NCBI GenBank assembly: GCA_016213825.1
Contig: JACQZP010000026.1
Span: 372,001-436,000, forward strand
Source: Acetobacterium woodii
Lineage (GTDB): Bacteria; Bacillota; Clostridia; Eubacteriales; Eubacteriaceae
Direction: 5' to 3'
DNA: 64,000 nt
Shown: positions 8,354 to 17,330 of the stretch, one piece after another
How the letters are laid out: the number at the start of each line of letters is the position of its first letter
Numbering within the stretch: position 1 is the stretch's first letter
Program-made: the position numbers and the translations under genes
Notes under the pieces: generated by a model
Database searches by the model: none
Told to the model about the DNA's origin: nothing
The model's input: the letters and a program-made list of their open reading frames with translations, nothing else

Positions 8354-8390
8354 TTAATTTAATTTTGCAAATTAGAATAAATTAAATTAA
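8354..8390. repeat. Perfect 12-bp AT inverted repeat in the 445-bp gap before chemoreceptor 1
   Basis: TTAATTTAATTT (8354-8365) and AAATTAAATTAA (8379-8390) are perfect complements around a 13-bp centre. The surrounding gene-free stretch (8208-8588) is very AT-rich with A-tracts. I see no further gene or convincing sigma-D-type flagellar promoter in it. The repeat may be an operator or bent-DNA element; function unknown. Confidence 0.45.
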
Positions 8391-8588
8391 TGATCAAAAG
8401 AGTAAAATATTGTTATTTTCAGTTGCTTTTCTAAAACGAAAAATTAGCTTCTGTTCTGAACAATAATTAGCCACTTAAAAACTGAAAGCGATAACCGTTG
8501 TGATTTGTATCAATATCGTTTTTCCAGTTTAGACGGTGTAATGTTAAGGGTATGAAGAAAATTAAATAAAGCATCATGGAGGGGAAAA

Positions 8589-10877
8589 ATGAATCAAAAA
8601 AAGAGTTTGTTGTCGAAGTTGGTATTGTCGGTAGGATTGCCAATTGGTGTAATCTTTTTAATTGTTGCTGGTTTAATCGTATCAATGGGAAATCAGAGCA
8701 ATAGTACATTGATTTTTGGAATTGGTTTTGTTGCGATGCTGGGCGTATTTATTTTGTCAGTAAAAGGGATTTCGAATAAACTGTCAGAGCTGACTCTGGC
8801 GGCCAGTCAACTGGCAAGGGGAAATATTGATGCCGTAATTGCGGTTGATCATTCCCAGGATCAATTGGGAGAGCTCAGCGAAGCCTTTGCCGAGATTGCC
8901 GAAAATTTCAGGACGCATACTGCTGAAGCAAAAAAACTGGCTGCAGGGGATATGACGGTTGACATCATCACCGGATCGGATATGGATATCCTGGGAACTA
9001 GTCTAATGACAATCCGAGATTCCATCAAACGCTTTGCCGGGGACACCGCAATGCTGGTAGAGTGGGCCCAAAGTGGGGAATTTTCTAAACGAGACCCCGC
9101 TGATGACCTTGTGGGAGAATATCAAAAAGCCGTTTTAAATACCAATGAGGTGATGGATATTGTTGTTGATAAAATGCAATGGTATGAAGCAATTCTGGAT
9201 GCGATTCCATTCCCGGTTCATGTTATTGATAACGATATGAATTGGACCTTCTTAAACAAGCCATTTTCTGATCTGATGATTGCCAACGGCGTTATCAATA
9301 ATCGGGATGCCGCTTGTGGCATGCCATGCAGCAGTGCCAATGCCGACATCTGTAATACCGAAGGTTGTGGAATCAGACGACTGGTTGATCAAGGTCTGAC
9401 CGACAGTTATTTTGAATGGGTCGGCAGAAATAATAAACAGGATACCGCTTATTTGATCAATAAAAAAGGTGAGAAGGTTGGCTATGTCGAAATTGTAACG
9501 GATCTAACATCGATTATCAGTGTAAATGAATACTCCAATACCGAAATAAAACGACTAGAAGAGAACTTATTGCGTTTAGCTGAAGGCGACCTGGATCTTG
9601 ATACGAACATTGCCCCAGCCGGGGAATATACAGAAGAAGTCTATCGTCAATTCAATGAAATCGGTGATAATTTAGCAGCGGTGAAAAAATCAATTGGTAA
9701 TCTGATTAATGATGCCACCATGCTAACCAAGGCCGCCATTGATGGAGAATTGGATACCAGAGCAGATGCCGGTAAATTTAAGGGTGCCTGGGAAGATTTG
9801 GTCAGCGGGATGAATAACATTCTTGATGAAATTGCCAAACCAACCCGAGAAGTTGCCAAAGTAATGGTTGAAATGGCCAAAGGCTTTTTACATGTGGAAG
9901 TATCCGGCACCTATAAAGGTGAATTTGATGAACTGGTTAAGTCCGTCAACTACACCGCTGTTCGAATTGAAAATGTTGTTCAGGAAATGTCCGTTGTCAC
10001 CGGAGAAATTGAAAAAGGAAATCTTAATCTAGAACAGGTTAGAGACTATGGTGGAGATTTCCATAAAATATCCAATGACTTAAATGGCATTATAACTTCA
10101 TTGAATAAATTGCTCGGCGATATCAGTGATGCGGCCCAACAGGTAACCACTGGTTCAGCGCAGGTTTCAATGGGAAGCCAGTCATTGGCTCAAGGATCCA
10201 CGGAACAGGCAAGCTCGATTCAGGAACTGACCGCATCGATTAGTGAGGTTGCCGATCAAACCAAAGCAAACGCTATGAACGCCAACAAGGCCAGAGAACT
10301 AGCCATGGATGTCCGGGAAAATGCTGCCAAGGGAAATGCACAGATGACCGAAATGCAGGGTGCCATGGTGGAAATTAATCAGTCATCTCAGGACATTTCC
10401 AAAATTATCAAGGTTATTGATGACATTGCTTTCCAGACGAATATTTTGGCGTTAAATGCTGCTGTTGAAGCCGCCAGAGCTGGTCAGCATGGCAAGGGTT
10501 TTGCCGTCGTTGCCGAGGAAGTGCGAACTCTGGCCGCCAGAAGCGCCGAAGCCGCTAAAGAAACAACTGTTTTAATTGAAGGTTCCATCAATAAGGTGCA
10601 ACATGGGACAAAAATTGCGGATGATACTGCTGCTGCGCTGGATGAAATCGTCGGAGGGATAGGCGAAGTTACCGATTTAGTCGGGAATATTGCTGAAGCC
10701 TCCAATGAACAGGCCACCGGTATTGCCCAGATCAACACTGGCATTGAGCAGGTCGCTCAGGTTGTCCAACAGAATTCTGCTACCGCTGAACAGAGTGCCG
10801 CCGCCAGTGAAGAATTATCAAGTCAGGCAGAAATGCTGAAAGAAATGATTAATCAGTTTGAATTAAAGCGAAGATAA
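8589..10877 (+). CDS. Methyl-accepting chemotaxis protein 1, no extracellular sensor, cysteine-PAS module
   Basis: 762 residues. Two membrane segments (about 10-33 and 38-58) are joined by a loop of only a few residues, so no periplasmic ligand domain exists. Then follow HAMP-like repeats, a PAS domain ([20 protein letters not shown] onward, about 200-315) with a C-x7-C-x4-C-GIR cluster, further HAMP-like segments, and the methyl-accepting coiled coil with the conserved tip [19 protein letters not shown] and [10 protein letters not shown]. It should signal to CheA/CheW from an internal cue. GGAGGGG precedes the ATG. Gene-sized transcription is closed by a terminator, so it appears monocistronic. 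Confidence 0.92.
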   Translation: MNQKKSLLSKLVLSVGLPIGVIFLIVAGLIVSMGNQSNSTLIFGIGFVAMLGVFILSVKGISNKLSELTLAASQLARGNIDAVIAVDHSQDQLGELSEAFAEIAENFRTHTAEAKKLAAGDMTVDIITGSDMDILGTSLMTIRDSIKRFAGDTAMLVEWAQSGEFSKRDPADDLVGEYQKAVLNTNEVMDIVVDKMQWYEAILDAIPFPVHVIDNDMNWTFLNKPFSDLMIANGVINNRDAACGMPCSSANADICNTEGCGIRRLVDQGLTDSYFEWVGRNNKQDTAYLINKKGEKVGYVEIVTDLTSIISVNEYSNTEIKRLEENLLRLAEGDLDLDTNIAPAGEYTEEVYRQFNEIGDNLAAVKKSIGNLINDATMLTKAAIDGELDTRADAGKFKGAWEDLVSGMNNILDEIAKPTREVAKVMVEMAKGFLHVEVSGTYKGEFDELVKSVNYTAVRIENVVQEMSVVTGEIEKGNLNLEQVRDYGGDFHKISNDLNGIITSLNKLLGDISDAAQQVTTGSAQVSMGSQSLAQGSTEQASSIQELTASISEVADQTKANAMNANKARELAMDVRENAAKGNAQMTEMQGAMVEINQSSQDISKIIKVIDDIAFQTNILALNAAVEAARAGQHGKGFAVVAEEVRTLAARSAEAAKETTVLIEGSINKVQHGTKIADDTAAALDEIVGGIGEVTDLVGNIAEASNEQATGIAQINTGIEQVAQVVQQNSATAEQSAAASEELSSQAEMLKEMINQFELKRR

Positions 10878-10912
10878 AACAGCTGCGTTAGAACAGAATT
10901 AATGTAAAGGTC

Positions 10913-10951
10913 AAACCCACCCGGATTAATTGCTGATCCGAGTGGGTTTTT
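10913..10951 (+). terminator. Rho-independent terminator of chemoreceptor 1
   Basis: AACCCAC-CCGGAT (from 10914) pairs imperfectly with ATCCGAGTGGGTT (10936-10948) and ends in a T run. Confidence 0.85.
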
Positions 10952-11016
10952 ATGATCAGCAAAAGCATCGATTAGATTGCTTGGAAAGATAAACATCTAA
11001 CACCTTAATTATTTCA

Positions 11017-11098
11017 TTGACAGAAAAAATTGCACATAATATAATATTTACAATTTAACCGGTAAAGTTTTCATTAAATTATAAATTTATCCGGTAAA
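11017..11098 (+). promoter_or_regulatory. Consensus promoter followed by two AACCGGTA-type operator copies
   Basis: TTGACA (11017-11022), 17-bp spacer, TATAAT (11040-11045): a full consensus housekeeping promoter. Downstream, AATTTAACCGGTAAA (11052-11066) and AATTTATCCGGTAAA (11084-11098) form a direct repeat 32 bp apart, about three helical turns. The first is centred 15.5 bp beyond the -10, where a bound repressor would block initiation. The same arrangement occurs at 16389 and 63119. Confidence 0.75.
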
Positions 11099-11126
11099 AA
11101 AACGTTATCATTGTTAGGAGAAAATT

Positions 11127-12296
11127 TTGGAAAAGAGAAAAATTAAGGTTGCGATTTTGTCGATCTCATCATTGTTGATGATCTCAATGACCGCATCAGC
11201 GATTCTGGCCGATATTCAGGCCTTTTTTGTGGGCGTGGATCCATCGCTGATTTCGATGGTGTTAACCATCCCATCATTAATGGGGCTTGTCTTTGCCTTT
11301 GCATCCGGCCCGTTATCACTGCGAATGCCGAAAAAAAACCTGGTTGTCTTTGGCCTGGTCTGCGGATTGATCGGAGGGATGGTCGCGCTGCTTTTTGGTT
11401 CGTTCAGTATTTATGTGTTGTTGGGCTGCAGTCTATTATTGGGGGTTGCTCAGGGGATCAATTCAACCATGTCAATGGCCTTGATTGCCGATTATTTTGT
11501 GGCTGAGGAAAGTGGGGCCCTGATGGGCCTGCAGTCGGCCTTCGTCAACGGCGGTAGCATGGTGCTGCTGTTTACTTCGGGAATGTTGGCCGGGATCCAG
11601 TGGCAAATGTCTTATCTGGTTTATCTGGTCTTTATTCCAGTGACTGTCATTGTCATGAGAAACTTGCCCAAAGATCAGCCTCTGGCTCATGAAGTAGATA
11701 AACAGACTGAAAAAAGCGCGAAACTCAATGCCCGGGTTTATTTTACCGCCGTGATCATGTTTTTATTTGGCGTTTTTCTGTTTGTTTTTCAGACTAATGT
11801 CGCCATGTATGTGGCCGGCAAAGGTTTTGGCGATGCCTCAACTAGTGGTCTGATCAATACTTCGATGTCAGCCGCCGGAATGCTCACTGGGGTGCTGTTT
11901 GGACGGATGCAACGGGTTCTTAAAAAACTGGTCATTCCGGTATCGCTATTGGTTGGTGCACTGGGAATGCTGGCCATCTTTGTGGTTGGTTCGCTGCCAT
12001 CGTTGTTTATCGGCGCGATGTGCTGTGGCTTTTGTCTGGCGACTATTAATCCGGCGGGTACATTTCTGGCGGCCAACGCAGTTCATCCTTCGATCAGTTC
12101 ATTAGCCATTGCCGTCGTTACCGCAGCCACCAGCGTGGGGATCTTTGTCTCACCGATCCTTTCCAATGCAGTAGCTAACGCCAGCGGCGGCAACATCGAA
12201 ATTAAATTTCTGCTGGCCGCTCTGGGGCTGTTCAGTGTAGCCGTGCTGTCCTGGTTTGGCAATATGATTTTGGATAAAAAACAGGTTGGGGCATGA
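11127..12296 (+). CDS. MFS transporter (12-TM class)
   Basis: 389 residues, almost entirely hydrophobic, with 12 predicted membrane helices and a cytosolic charged loop near residue 190 (HEVDKQTEKSAKLNA) dividing two six-helix halves. The first half has a short MPKKN loop between helices 2 and 3 in place of a strong MFS motif A. Translation starts at TTG with TAGGAGAAA upstream. Its substrate is not readable. It has the same operator type as the corrinoid/methyltransferase operon and resembles the transporter at 18410 in size and organisation, so uptake of a methylated substrate is a reasonable inference. Confidence 0.85.
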   Translation: MEKRKIKVAILSISSLLMISMTASAILADIQAFFVGVDPSLISMVLTIPSLMGLVFAFASGPLSLRMPKKNLVVFGLVCGLIGGMVALLFGSFSIYVLLGCSLLLGVAQGINSTMSMALIADYFVAEESGALMGLQSAFVNGGSMVLLFTSGMLAGIQWQMSYLVYLVFIPVTVIVMRNLPKDQPLAHEVDKQTEKSAKLNARVYFTAVIMFLFGVFLFVFQTNVAMYVAGKGFGDASTSGLINTSMSAAGMLTGVLFGRMQRVLKKLVIPVSLLVGALGMLAIFVVGSLPSLFIGAMCCGFCLATINPAGTFLAANAVHPSISSLAIAVVTAATSVGIFVSPILSNAVANASGGNIEIKFLLAALGLFSVAVLSWFGNMILDKKQVGA

Positions 12297-12339
12297 TTTT
12301 TCGACCACTGAATTAAAAAAATCGAATGATCACCAAAAG

Positions 12340-12373
12340 TTCAGCTAAGAGCAATTTTAGCTGAATTTTTTTT
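12340..12373 (+). terminator. Rho-independent terminator after MFS transporter
   Basis: TTCAGCTAA (12340-12348) pairs with TTAGCTGAA (12357-12365), followed by eight T residues. Confidence 0.92.
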
Positions 12374-12404
12374 GCGTTCGGCCATACTAATCCTGAACTA
12401 CTGA

Positions 12405-12419
12405 ATGTTCCCGGAACAT
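12405..12419. promoter_or_regulatory. 15-bp palindrome upstream of the GGDEF-EAL gene
   Basis: ATGTTCC-C-GGAACAT is perfect apart from its central base. It lies 190 bp upstream of the ATG at 12611 and just after the preceding terminator, so it could be an operator for the diguanylate cyclase gene. The remaining spacer is AT-rich, with a possible -10 TATACT near 12533. Confidence 0.35.
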
Positions 12420-12610
12420 GAGTTGGATCAAGATTGAGCGCCAGATTTATTTTTTATTTGAGCAGGAATTTAAATAGGGCATCGATAGTAATAAAGTGAC
12501 AACTTAATTGTTTAAGACAAATAAAAAAAGGTATACTATAAAACATCAAAAATTTATTGCCAGCTTTATCTAAACACTGATAACCGGGATTCCGGCAAGG
12601 AGAAAGATTG

Positions 12611-15559
12611 ATGCAAGTTAAGCAAAAAATAAAAAGGCGGTTTTTATATCTAATGCCTGGTTTCATCGGGATACTCTTTATTTTCTTTTTTCAGACCTTA
12701 ATGGTACAAGGACAAGATAAGAGTCAAAAGGTTTTGTACATCAGCTCCTATAGTGAAAGCTACGCACCAGTTCCCGATCATATCAAAGGGATACAAGGTG
12801 CCCTTGGGGACAAGGTCATACTTGATATTGAATACATGGACACAAAGCGATTGGATACAGCAGAAAATAAACAATTGTTTTATGAACTGATTAAATTTAA
12901 ATTAAAAAATTTACCCGCCTATGATGCCGTCATTGTAGGGGATGACAATGCCTTGCAATTTATAATGGAACGCAAAGATGAACTGTTTCCACAAACGCCA
13001 ATCGTATTTTTTGGTATCAATAATTGGGAAAGTGGCCGGAAAGCGGCGGAAGATCCTCTGGTTACCGGCATACTCGAAAAATTTTCGCTAGTCGAAACCA
13101 TCAACGTTGCGAAGTCCTTTAAACCTGGTGCCACGAAGGTAGTTGCAATTGTAGATTCCACTCTCACAGGCCAGGGAGATCAGCAACAGCTTAATGAAAC
13201 CCGAGCTGCTTTTCCAGATATGGAATTCAGTTTGTTAAATGTATCCGATTATACCTTTAAGGAATTTTCAACGATTTTGGGAACATTAAACGAAGACACC
13301 ATTTTACTTTTTTTAAGTATGTCTCAAGATAAAACCGGAACCTATATGAATATGGCGGATGAGTATGCCTTCATCAAGGAACATACCAAGATACCAGTCT
13401 ATAATGCCACTTTTGGAGGCGTCGGAGCGGGTCTGATGGGCGGAAAACTAATTGACTATGAGGCCTTTGGAAAGATTTCCGGCGAATTGGTCATGGAAAT
13501 TCTGGGGGGAAAACCAGTGGAGTCTATCGATGTAATCGAGGAAACTCCCTATTATTACATTTTTGACTATGACCTAATCGAAAAATTTAATATTGATAAG
13601 CGCTTAATTCCGGCGGGCTCAGTTTTGGTTAATAAGGAAGAAAACCCTATGGAAAAGTACTGGGGTATCCTTGTGTCGATTGGAATCATTGTCATCTTCC
13701 TTACTTTAGTTACGTTAATTCTGATTGCCGATAATCTAAAACGTCGGACCATTCAAAAGGCTTTAGGTGAAAGTAATGAAAAACTTAAAAGCACATTCCT
13801 GGAACTTGAAGAAAAAGAAGAAGAATTGAGAAATCAATACGAAATTATTAAAGTAAATGCGGTTGAATCAGAAATTCTAAACCAGAAATATGCCATTGCA
13901 ACAGAAACAACCAATAGTGCTGTATGGGAATTAAATCTGACAAACAGTGAGATCATGATTTCAGAGAACTTTTCTCAAATTGTCAACCAGAAAATTAATA
14001 AAAAGGAAAATATTTTCACCTTAATGGATTTATTGTTGGATCAGACGTCTATAAACCAATTAAGTGATGTGATTGATGCTTACCAGAAAGGGAAAATTTC
14101 AGAAATCAATATTCAGATCCCAATCATGAATGGGGAACAGGAAAAAAAGTGGATTTTAATCCGGGGGAGGGGTATTAAGCAGGAGAATCAAGAGGTGAAG
14201 CAGCTCCATGGTATTTTGATGGACACCACAAAAATGAAAGAACAGGAAGACTATATCAAATACCTGGCCACCCATGACTATTTAACGAAACTCCCCAATC
14301 GATTGAACTTTCTGAATCATTTATCGAATGAATTAGATGCCGGTAAATCCGGGGCAGTTTTTCTTTTTGATATTGACAATTTTAAGGGTATCAATGATAC
14401 CCAGGGCCATGTCTATGGTGATGAATTATTAAAGATCATTGCCGAACGATTAAAAAATAACGTCGACAAAAAGATGTTTGCGGCCCGATTAGGTGGCGAT
14501 GAATTTCTTGTTCTGATTAAAAACACCAACAATCATCAGGAAATTGACACTTATGCAAAAAAAGTCATTACCATTTTCGATGAATCCTTCAGGCTTGAAC
14601 GGAAGGAAAATTATATCAGTATCAGTATGGGGGTTACCTGTTTTCCAGAGGACAGTGCCGACATCGACCAGTTGATTATGCACGCCGATACCGCCATGTA
14701 TTCAGTTAAACATAGTGATAAAAACAATTATGCTTTTTATCAGAATGATATGAAAAAGGATATTGACAGTAGAGTCAAGATCGAAGAAATTTTACGGAAT
14801 GCCTTAAAGAATGATGGGTTTAAGTTAGTCTATCAACCGCAAGTCGATTTAAAAACAGGGATGATCGATGGATTTGAAGCGTTGCTAAGATTAAAGGAGC
14901 ATGCCATTCGTCCAGATCAATTCATTCCAATTGCGGAAGAAACCGGTTTGATTATTAAAATCGGGCGATGGGTCACTAAAGAGGTGGTTGAACAGTTTGT
15001 CAGATGGCGGGATAAAGGTTTAGGAGAAAAGAAGATCGCGATTAATTATTCCAGTAAGCAGCTAAAAGATAAGGAATATGTCAAATATCTGGAAAATCTG
15101 CTTGATGAAAATAAAGTAAAAACAGAGTTGATCGAAATTGAAATCACTGAAAGTATTTTATTGGAAAACAATACAATTACTATGGACTTTCTTCACGAAC
15201 TAAAAACTGCCGGCTTCAAAATTGCCCTTGATGATTTTGGTACCGGATATTCATCGCTGCATTATTTGACTTATATTCCAGTTGATAAGGTCAAGCTTGA
15301 TAAATCCATTAATGATAAGTTTTTGAATTTGGAAAACAATAAGGTAATGGACAGTTTGATTTTTCTGGCTCATAGTTTGAACCTGAAAATTACTGCCGAA
15401 GGGGTTGAAGTATGGGGAAAATATTTACGACTAAAAGACGGTGGCTGTGATTACATTCAGGGTTACTTGTTCAGCAAACCCTTAGATCCGGCTGATGTAG
15501 AGGAAGTATACAATCAAAATTTTATTGAAGTAGCGCAATTAATTGACGCTATTGAATAG
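12611..15559 (+). CDS. Membrane sensor with ABC-substrate-binding-like domain, PAS, GGDEF and EAL domains
   Basis: About 982 residues. A membrane/signal segment (15-35) is followed by an extracytoplasmic region (about 40-335) of the ABC-substrate-binding-like type (VLYISSYSES; IVFFGINNW), a second membrane helix (350-372), a coiled coil and a PAS-like region (420-550). GGDEF (LGGDEFLVL) is intact and lacks an RxxD inhibitory site just upstream. EAL is also complete (FEALLRL, DDFGTGYSS, TAEGVE). So both c-di-GMP synthesis and breakdown are possible, controlled by an external ligand. I prefer the ATG at 12611 with AAGGAGA 7 bp upstream over the TTG just before it. Confidence 0.9.
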   Translation: MQVKQKIKRRFLYLMPGFIGILFIFFFQTLMVQGQDKSQKVLYISSYSESYAPVPDHIKGIQGALGDKVILDIEYMDTKRLDTAENKQLFYELIKFKLKNLPAYDAVIVGDDNALQFIMERKDELFPQTPIVFFGINNWESGRKAAEDPLVTGILEKFSLVETINVAKSFKPGATKVVAIVDSTLTGQGDQQQLNETRAAFPDMEFSLLNVSDYTFKEFSTILGTLNEDTILLFLSMSQDKTGTYMNMADEYAFIKEHTKIPVYNATFGGVGAGLMGGKLIDYEAFGKISGELVMEILGGKPVESIDVIEETPYYYIFDYDLIEKFNIDKRLIPAGSVLVNKEENPMEKYWGILVSIGIIVIFLTLVTLILIADNLKRRTIQKALGESNEKLKSTFLELEEKEEELRNQYEIIKVNAVESEILNQKYAIATETTNSAVWELNLTNSEIMISENFSQIVNQKINKKENIFTLMDLLLDQTSINQLSDVIDAYQKGKISEINIQIPIMNGEQEKKWILIRGRGIKQENQEVKQLHGILMDTTKMKEQEDYIKYLATHDYLTKLPNRLNFLNHLSNELDAGKSGAVFLFDIDNFKGINDTQGHVYGDELLKIIAERLKNNVDKKMFAARLGGDEFLVLIKNTNNHQEIDTYAKKVITIFDESFRLERKENYISISMGVTCFPEDSADIDQLIMHADTAMYSVKHSDKNNYAFYQNDMKKDIDSRVKIEEILRNALKNDGFKLVYQPQVDLKTGMIDGFEALLRLKEHAIRPDQFIPIAEETGLIIKIGRWVTKEVVEQFVRWRDKGLGEKKIAINYSSKQLKDKEYVKYLENLLDENKVKTELIEIEITESILLENNTITMDFLHELKTAGFKIALDDFGTGYSSLHYLTYIPVDKVKLDKSINDKFLNLENNKVMDSLIFLAHSLNLKITAEGVEVWGKYLRLKDGGCDYIQGYLFSKPLDPADVEEVYNQNFIEVAQLIDAIE

Positions 15560-15564
15560 TCTAA

Positions 15565-15614
15565 CAATCCCCCAGCAAATAGGCATTTGCTGGGGGATTG
15601 CTAGTTTATTTTTA
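15565..15614. terminator. Strong bidirectional terminator between GGDEF-EAL and TetR genes
   Basis: A perfect 16-bp stem (15565-15580 with 15585-15600) with a 4-nt loop and nearby T-rich DNA. It separates convergent genes and can serve both. Confidence 0.9.
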
Positions 15615-16274
15615 TTATTCAATTTGAAAATAAGGCTTAAATTCAAAGTGAACCTGAGAAAGGGCTTGTTTGCTTTCCTTAACGATGGCATCAATCCGTT
15701 TTGAGTCAATGTGCATTAATACAAAATTAAGGCGGGTTATATAATCCAGACAATCTTCCTGTGAACATTTGAACTCGCCCCGGTCGTAAGCCCATAAAAC
15801 AGAAAAACCAGCGCCCCGGGCAGCATTGGCAATCATGGCCAGTTCATCGATATCATCGCGAATATCCAAATGATAACGGCGATCGTGAATTTTATAAAGC
15901 CGGATACTGTCCTGACTGAACAGATCTTCATATTTGTCATCAGCCAGTTCTTTCAGAAAGCGCATAGCCTTAGGATCAGTGAGAAACATCTGATTATACA
16001 ACCAAATCTCAACTGCGGTACTGACCTGAAGGTCGACCTTCCGTCCTTTAAAATAGTCGGTATAGAGTTTAAAGGCCACGTTGTTTTTGAGGTCAAAAAG
16101 GAAGGTATCACTGACCGCCCGGGCCAAACTTGATTTCGATTTATAATAATAGGAGATCAGGGGTTTAGTAATTTCACAGATCTCGGCAATTTGATCCAGG
16201 TAAGTTTTTTTGTAACCCTGTTCATAAAACAGCTGGCTGGCCACCTGGAGGATTTGTTCTTTTTGGTTATTCAT
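15615..16274 (-). CDS. TetR-family transcriptional regulator, likely repressor of the corrinoid/methyltransferase genes
   Basis: About 219 residues. The N-terminal helix-turn-helix is clear: ILQVASQLFYEQGYKKTYLDQIAEICEITKPLISYYYKSK, read in pieces as the TetR fold (helix, turn at GYKKT, recognition helix ending YYYKSKSSL). The C-terminal ligand domain is all-helical with no recognised signature. The ATG at 16274 has GAGAGAG upstream; an in-frame ATG five codons earlier lacks one. It is divergent from the corrinoid operon, and candidate operators lie in the shared spacer and at two other promoters in the window. The inducer may be a methylated compound (inference). Confidence 0.88.
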   Translation of the reverse strand: MNNQKEQILQVASQLFYEQGYKKTYLDQIAEICEITKPLISYYYKSKSSLARAVSDTFLFDLKNNVAFKLYTDYFKGRKVDLQVSTAVEIWLYNQMFLTDPKAMRFLKELADDKYEDLFSQDSIRLYKIHDRRYHLDIRDDIDELAMIANAARGAGFSVLWAYDRGEFKCSQEDCLDYITRLNFVLMHIDSKRIDAIVKESKQALSQVHFEFKPYFQIE

Positions 16275-16353
16275 GGTTATCTCTCTCATATTGGAATTTT
16301 TAGAATATCACTTCATTTTAGCGCTTTCGACTGATGGATGCAAGTTTATTTTA

Positions 16354-16367
16354 CTGTACCGGTTCAA
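16354..16367. promoter_or_regulatory. Operator-like site GTACCGGTTC between TetR and corrinoid genes
   Basis: The CCGG core centred at 16360.5 has the flanks TGTACCGGTTCA, matching the AACCGGTT motif of nearby sites. It lies on the TetR side of the divergent promoter and could mediate autoregulation. Confidence 0.5.
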
Positions 16368-16388
16368 ATTAAATTGATGTAAAATGTA

Positions 16389-16452
16389 TTGACAATTCGT
16401 AAAAAACCGTTTACAATACAAATATTGAACCGGTTAAAGATACTAAACCGGG
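16389..16452 (+). promoter_or_regulatory. Promoter and operators of the corrinoid/methyltransferase operon
   Basis: TTGACA (16389-16394), 17-bp spacer, TACAAT (16412-16417). GAACCGGTTAAAG is centred at 16431.5, 14.5 bp past the -10, and AAACCGGG is centred at 16449.5. The core AACCGGTT is a perfect 8-bp palindrome. The leader up to the ATG at 16617 is about 190 nt with no gene in it; I found no cobalamin-riboswitch B12 box there. Confidence 0.75.
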
Positions 16453-16616
16453 AGAATGCGTTTGGTGATATCACTGATTTTATCGATTATATGGTGTTGT
16501 TATGGGATTTTTACGCGTTTAATAATGCGAATATAAAAACGAAAGATATCAGAATAAATAATCAAAAGCTTCTCATTTCGTAAGAAATTTGAATTTGTTT
16601 AACAGGAGGAAGAAAG

Positions 16617-17246
16617 ATGTCAAAAATTGAAGAAGTTAAAGCTAAGGTTGAAGCAGGGAAATCTAAACTGGTTCCCGGACTGGTTCAGGAAGCACTCGAT
16701 GAAGGTGCAGCACCAGCTGCGATTCTGCAAGCAATGGTAGAATCCATGAGCGTAGTTGGGGATAAGTTTTCTTCTGGAGAAATCTTTGTGCCAGAAATGC
16801 TAATCGCCGCTAAAGCGATGTCAAAAGGTGTGGAAGTATTAAAACCACTAATGGCTGGAGACGGTTCTGCTTCTCTGGGTACCTGTGTTATTGGAACGGT
16901 TGCTGGCGATTTACATGATATCGGAAAAAATCTGGTTTCGATGATGATCGAAAGTGCTGGTTTTGATATGGTGGATTTGGGCGTAGATGTCCCAGCTGAT
17001 ACTTTCGTACAAGCTGCAAAAGATAATGCCAATGTCAAATTAGTTGCCTGCTCTGGTTTGTTAACCACCACCATGCCCGCGTTAAAAGAAGCAGTCCAGA
17101 CCATTAAAGCTGCTTGTCCAGATATAAAAGTTATTGTCGGTGGAGCACCGGTAACGCCAGAGTACGCGGCCGAAGTTGGTGCTGACGGATATGCACCAGA
17201 TGCCGGAAGTGCTGCTGTAAAAGCGAAAGAATTGGTCACAGCATAA
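16617..17246 (+). CDS. Corrinoid (methyl-carrier) protein of a methyltransferase system
   Basis: 209 residues with the two-domain plan of methanol/methylamine/O-demethylase corrinoid proteins. A helical cap (residues 1-90, including DKFSSGEIFVPEML) precedes a Rossmann B12-binding domain. That domain has the cobalt-coordinating DLHDIGKNLV motif (D-x-H-x-x-G) at about residue 100, an S-G-L-L segment and a final GGAPVT loop. It carries a methyl group on Co(III) between the substrate methyltransferase encoded next and a tetrahydrofolate methyltransferase not present in this window. AGGAGGA precedes the ATG. It is first in the operon. Confidence 0.93.
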   Translation: MSKIEEVKAKVEAGKSKLVPGLVQEALDEGAAPAAILQAMVESMSVVGDKFSSGEIFVPEMLIAAKAMSKGVEVLKPLMAGDGSASLGTCVIGTVAGDLHDIGKNLVSMMIESAGFDMVDLGVDVPADTFVQAAKDNANVKLVACSGLLTTTMPALKEAVQTIKAACPDIKVIVGGAPVTPEYAAEVGADGYAPDAGSAAVKAKELVTA

Positions 17247-17330
17247 TACCTTCAAATTAGTACAAGCAACGCTTGTTAATTATTATCTACACTGAAAACG
17301 TATCACACATACCGTTAGGAGGTAGTAAAA

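Noticed and set aside
8208-8588. Flagellar-type (TAAA/GCCGATAA) promoters in front of the chemoreceptors
   Set aside because: Partial matches near 8476-8494, 36738 and 56537 have wrong spacing between the two elements.
16389-16583. A 64-codon frame in the corrinoid operon leader
   Set aside because: Its start codon lies in the -35 element of the promoter and there is no ribosome site.
16418-16616. Cobalamin riboswitch in the leader of the corrinoid operon
   Set aside because: No B12-box (GCCACTG-like) sequence or expected multi-stem order was seen here or in the leader at 63148-63443.
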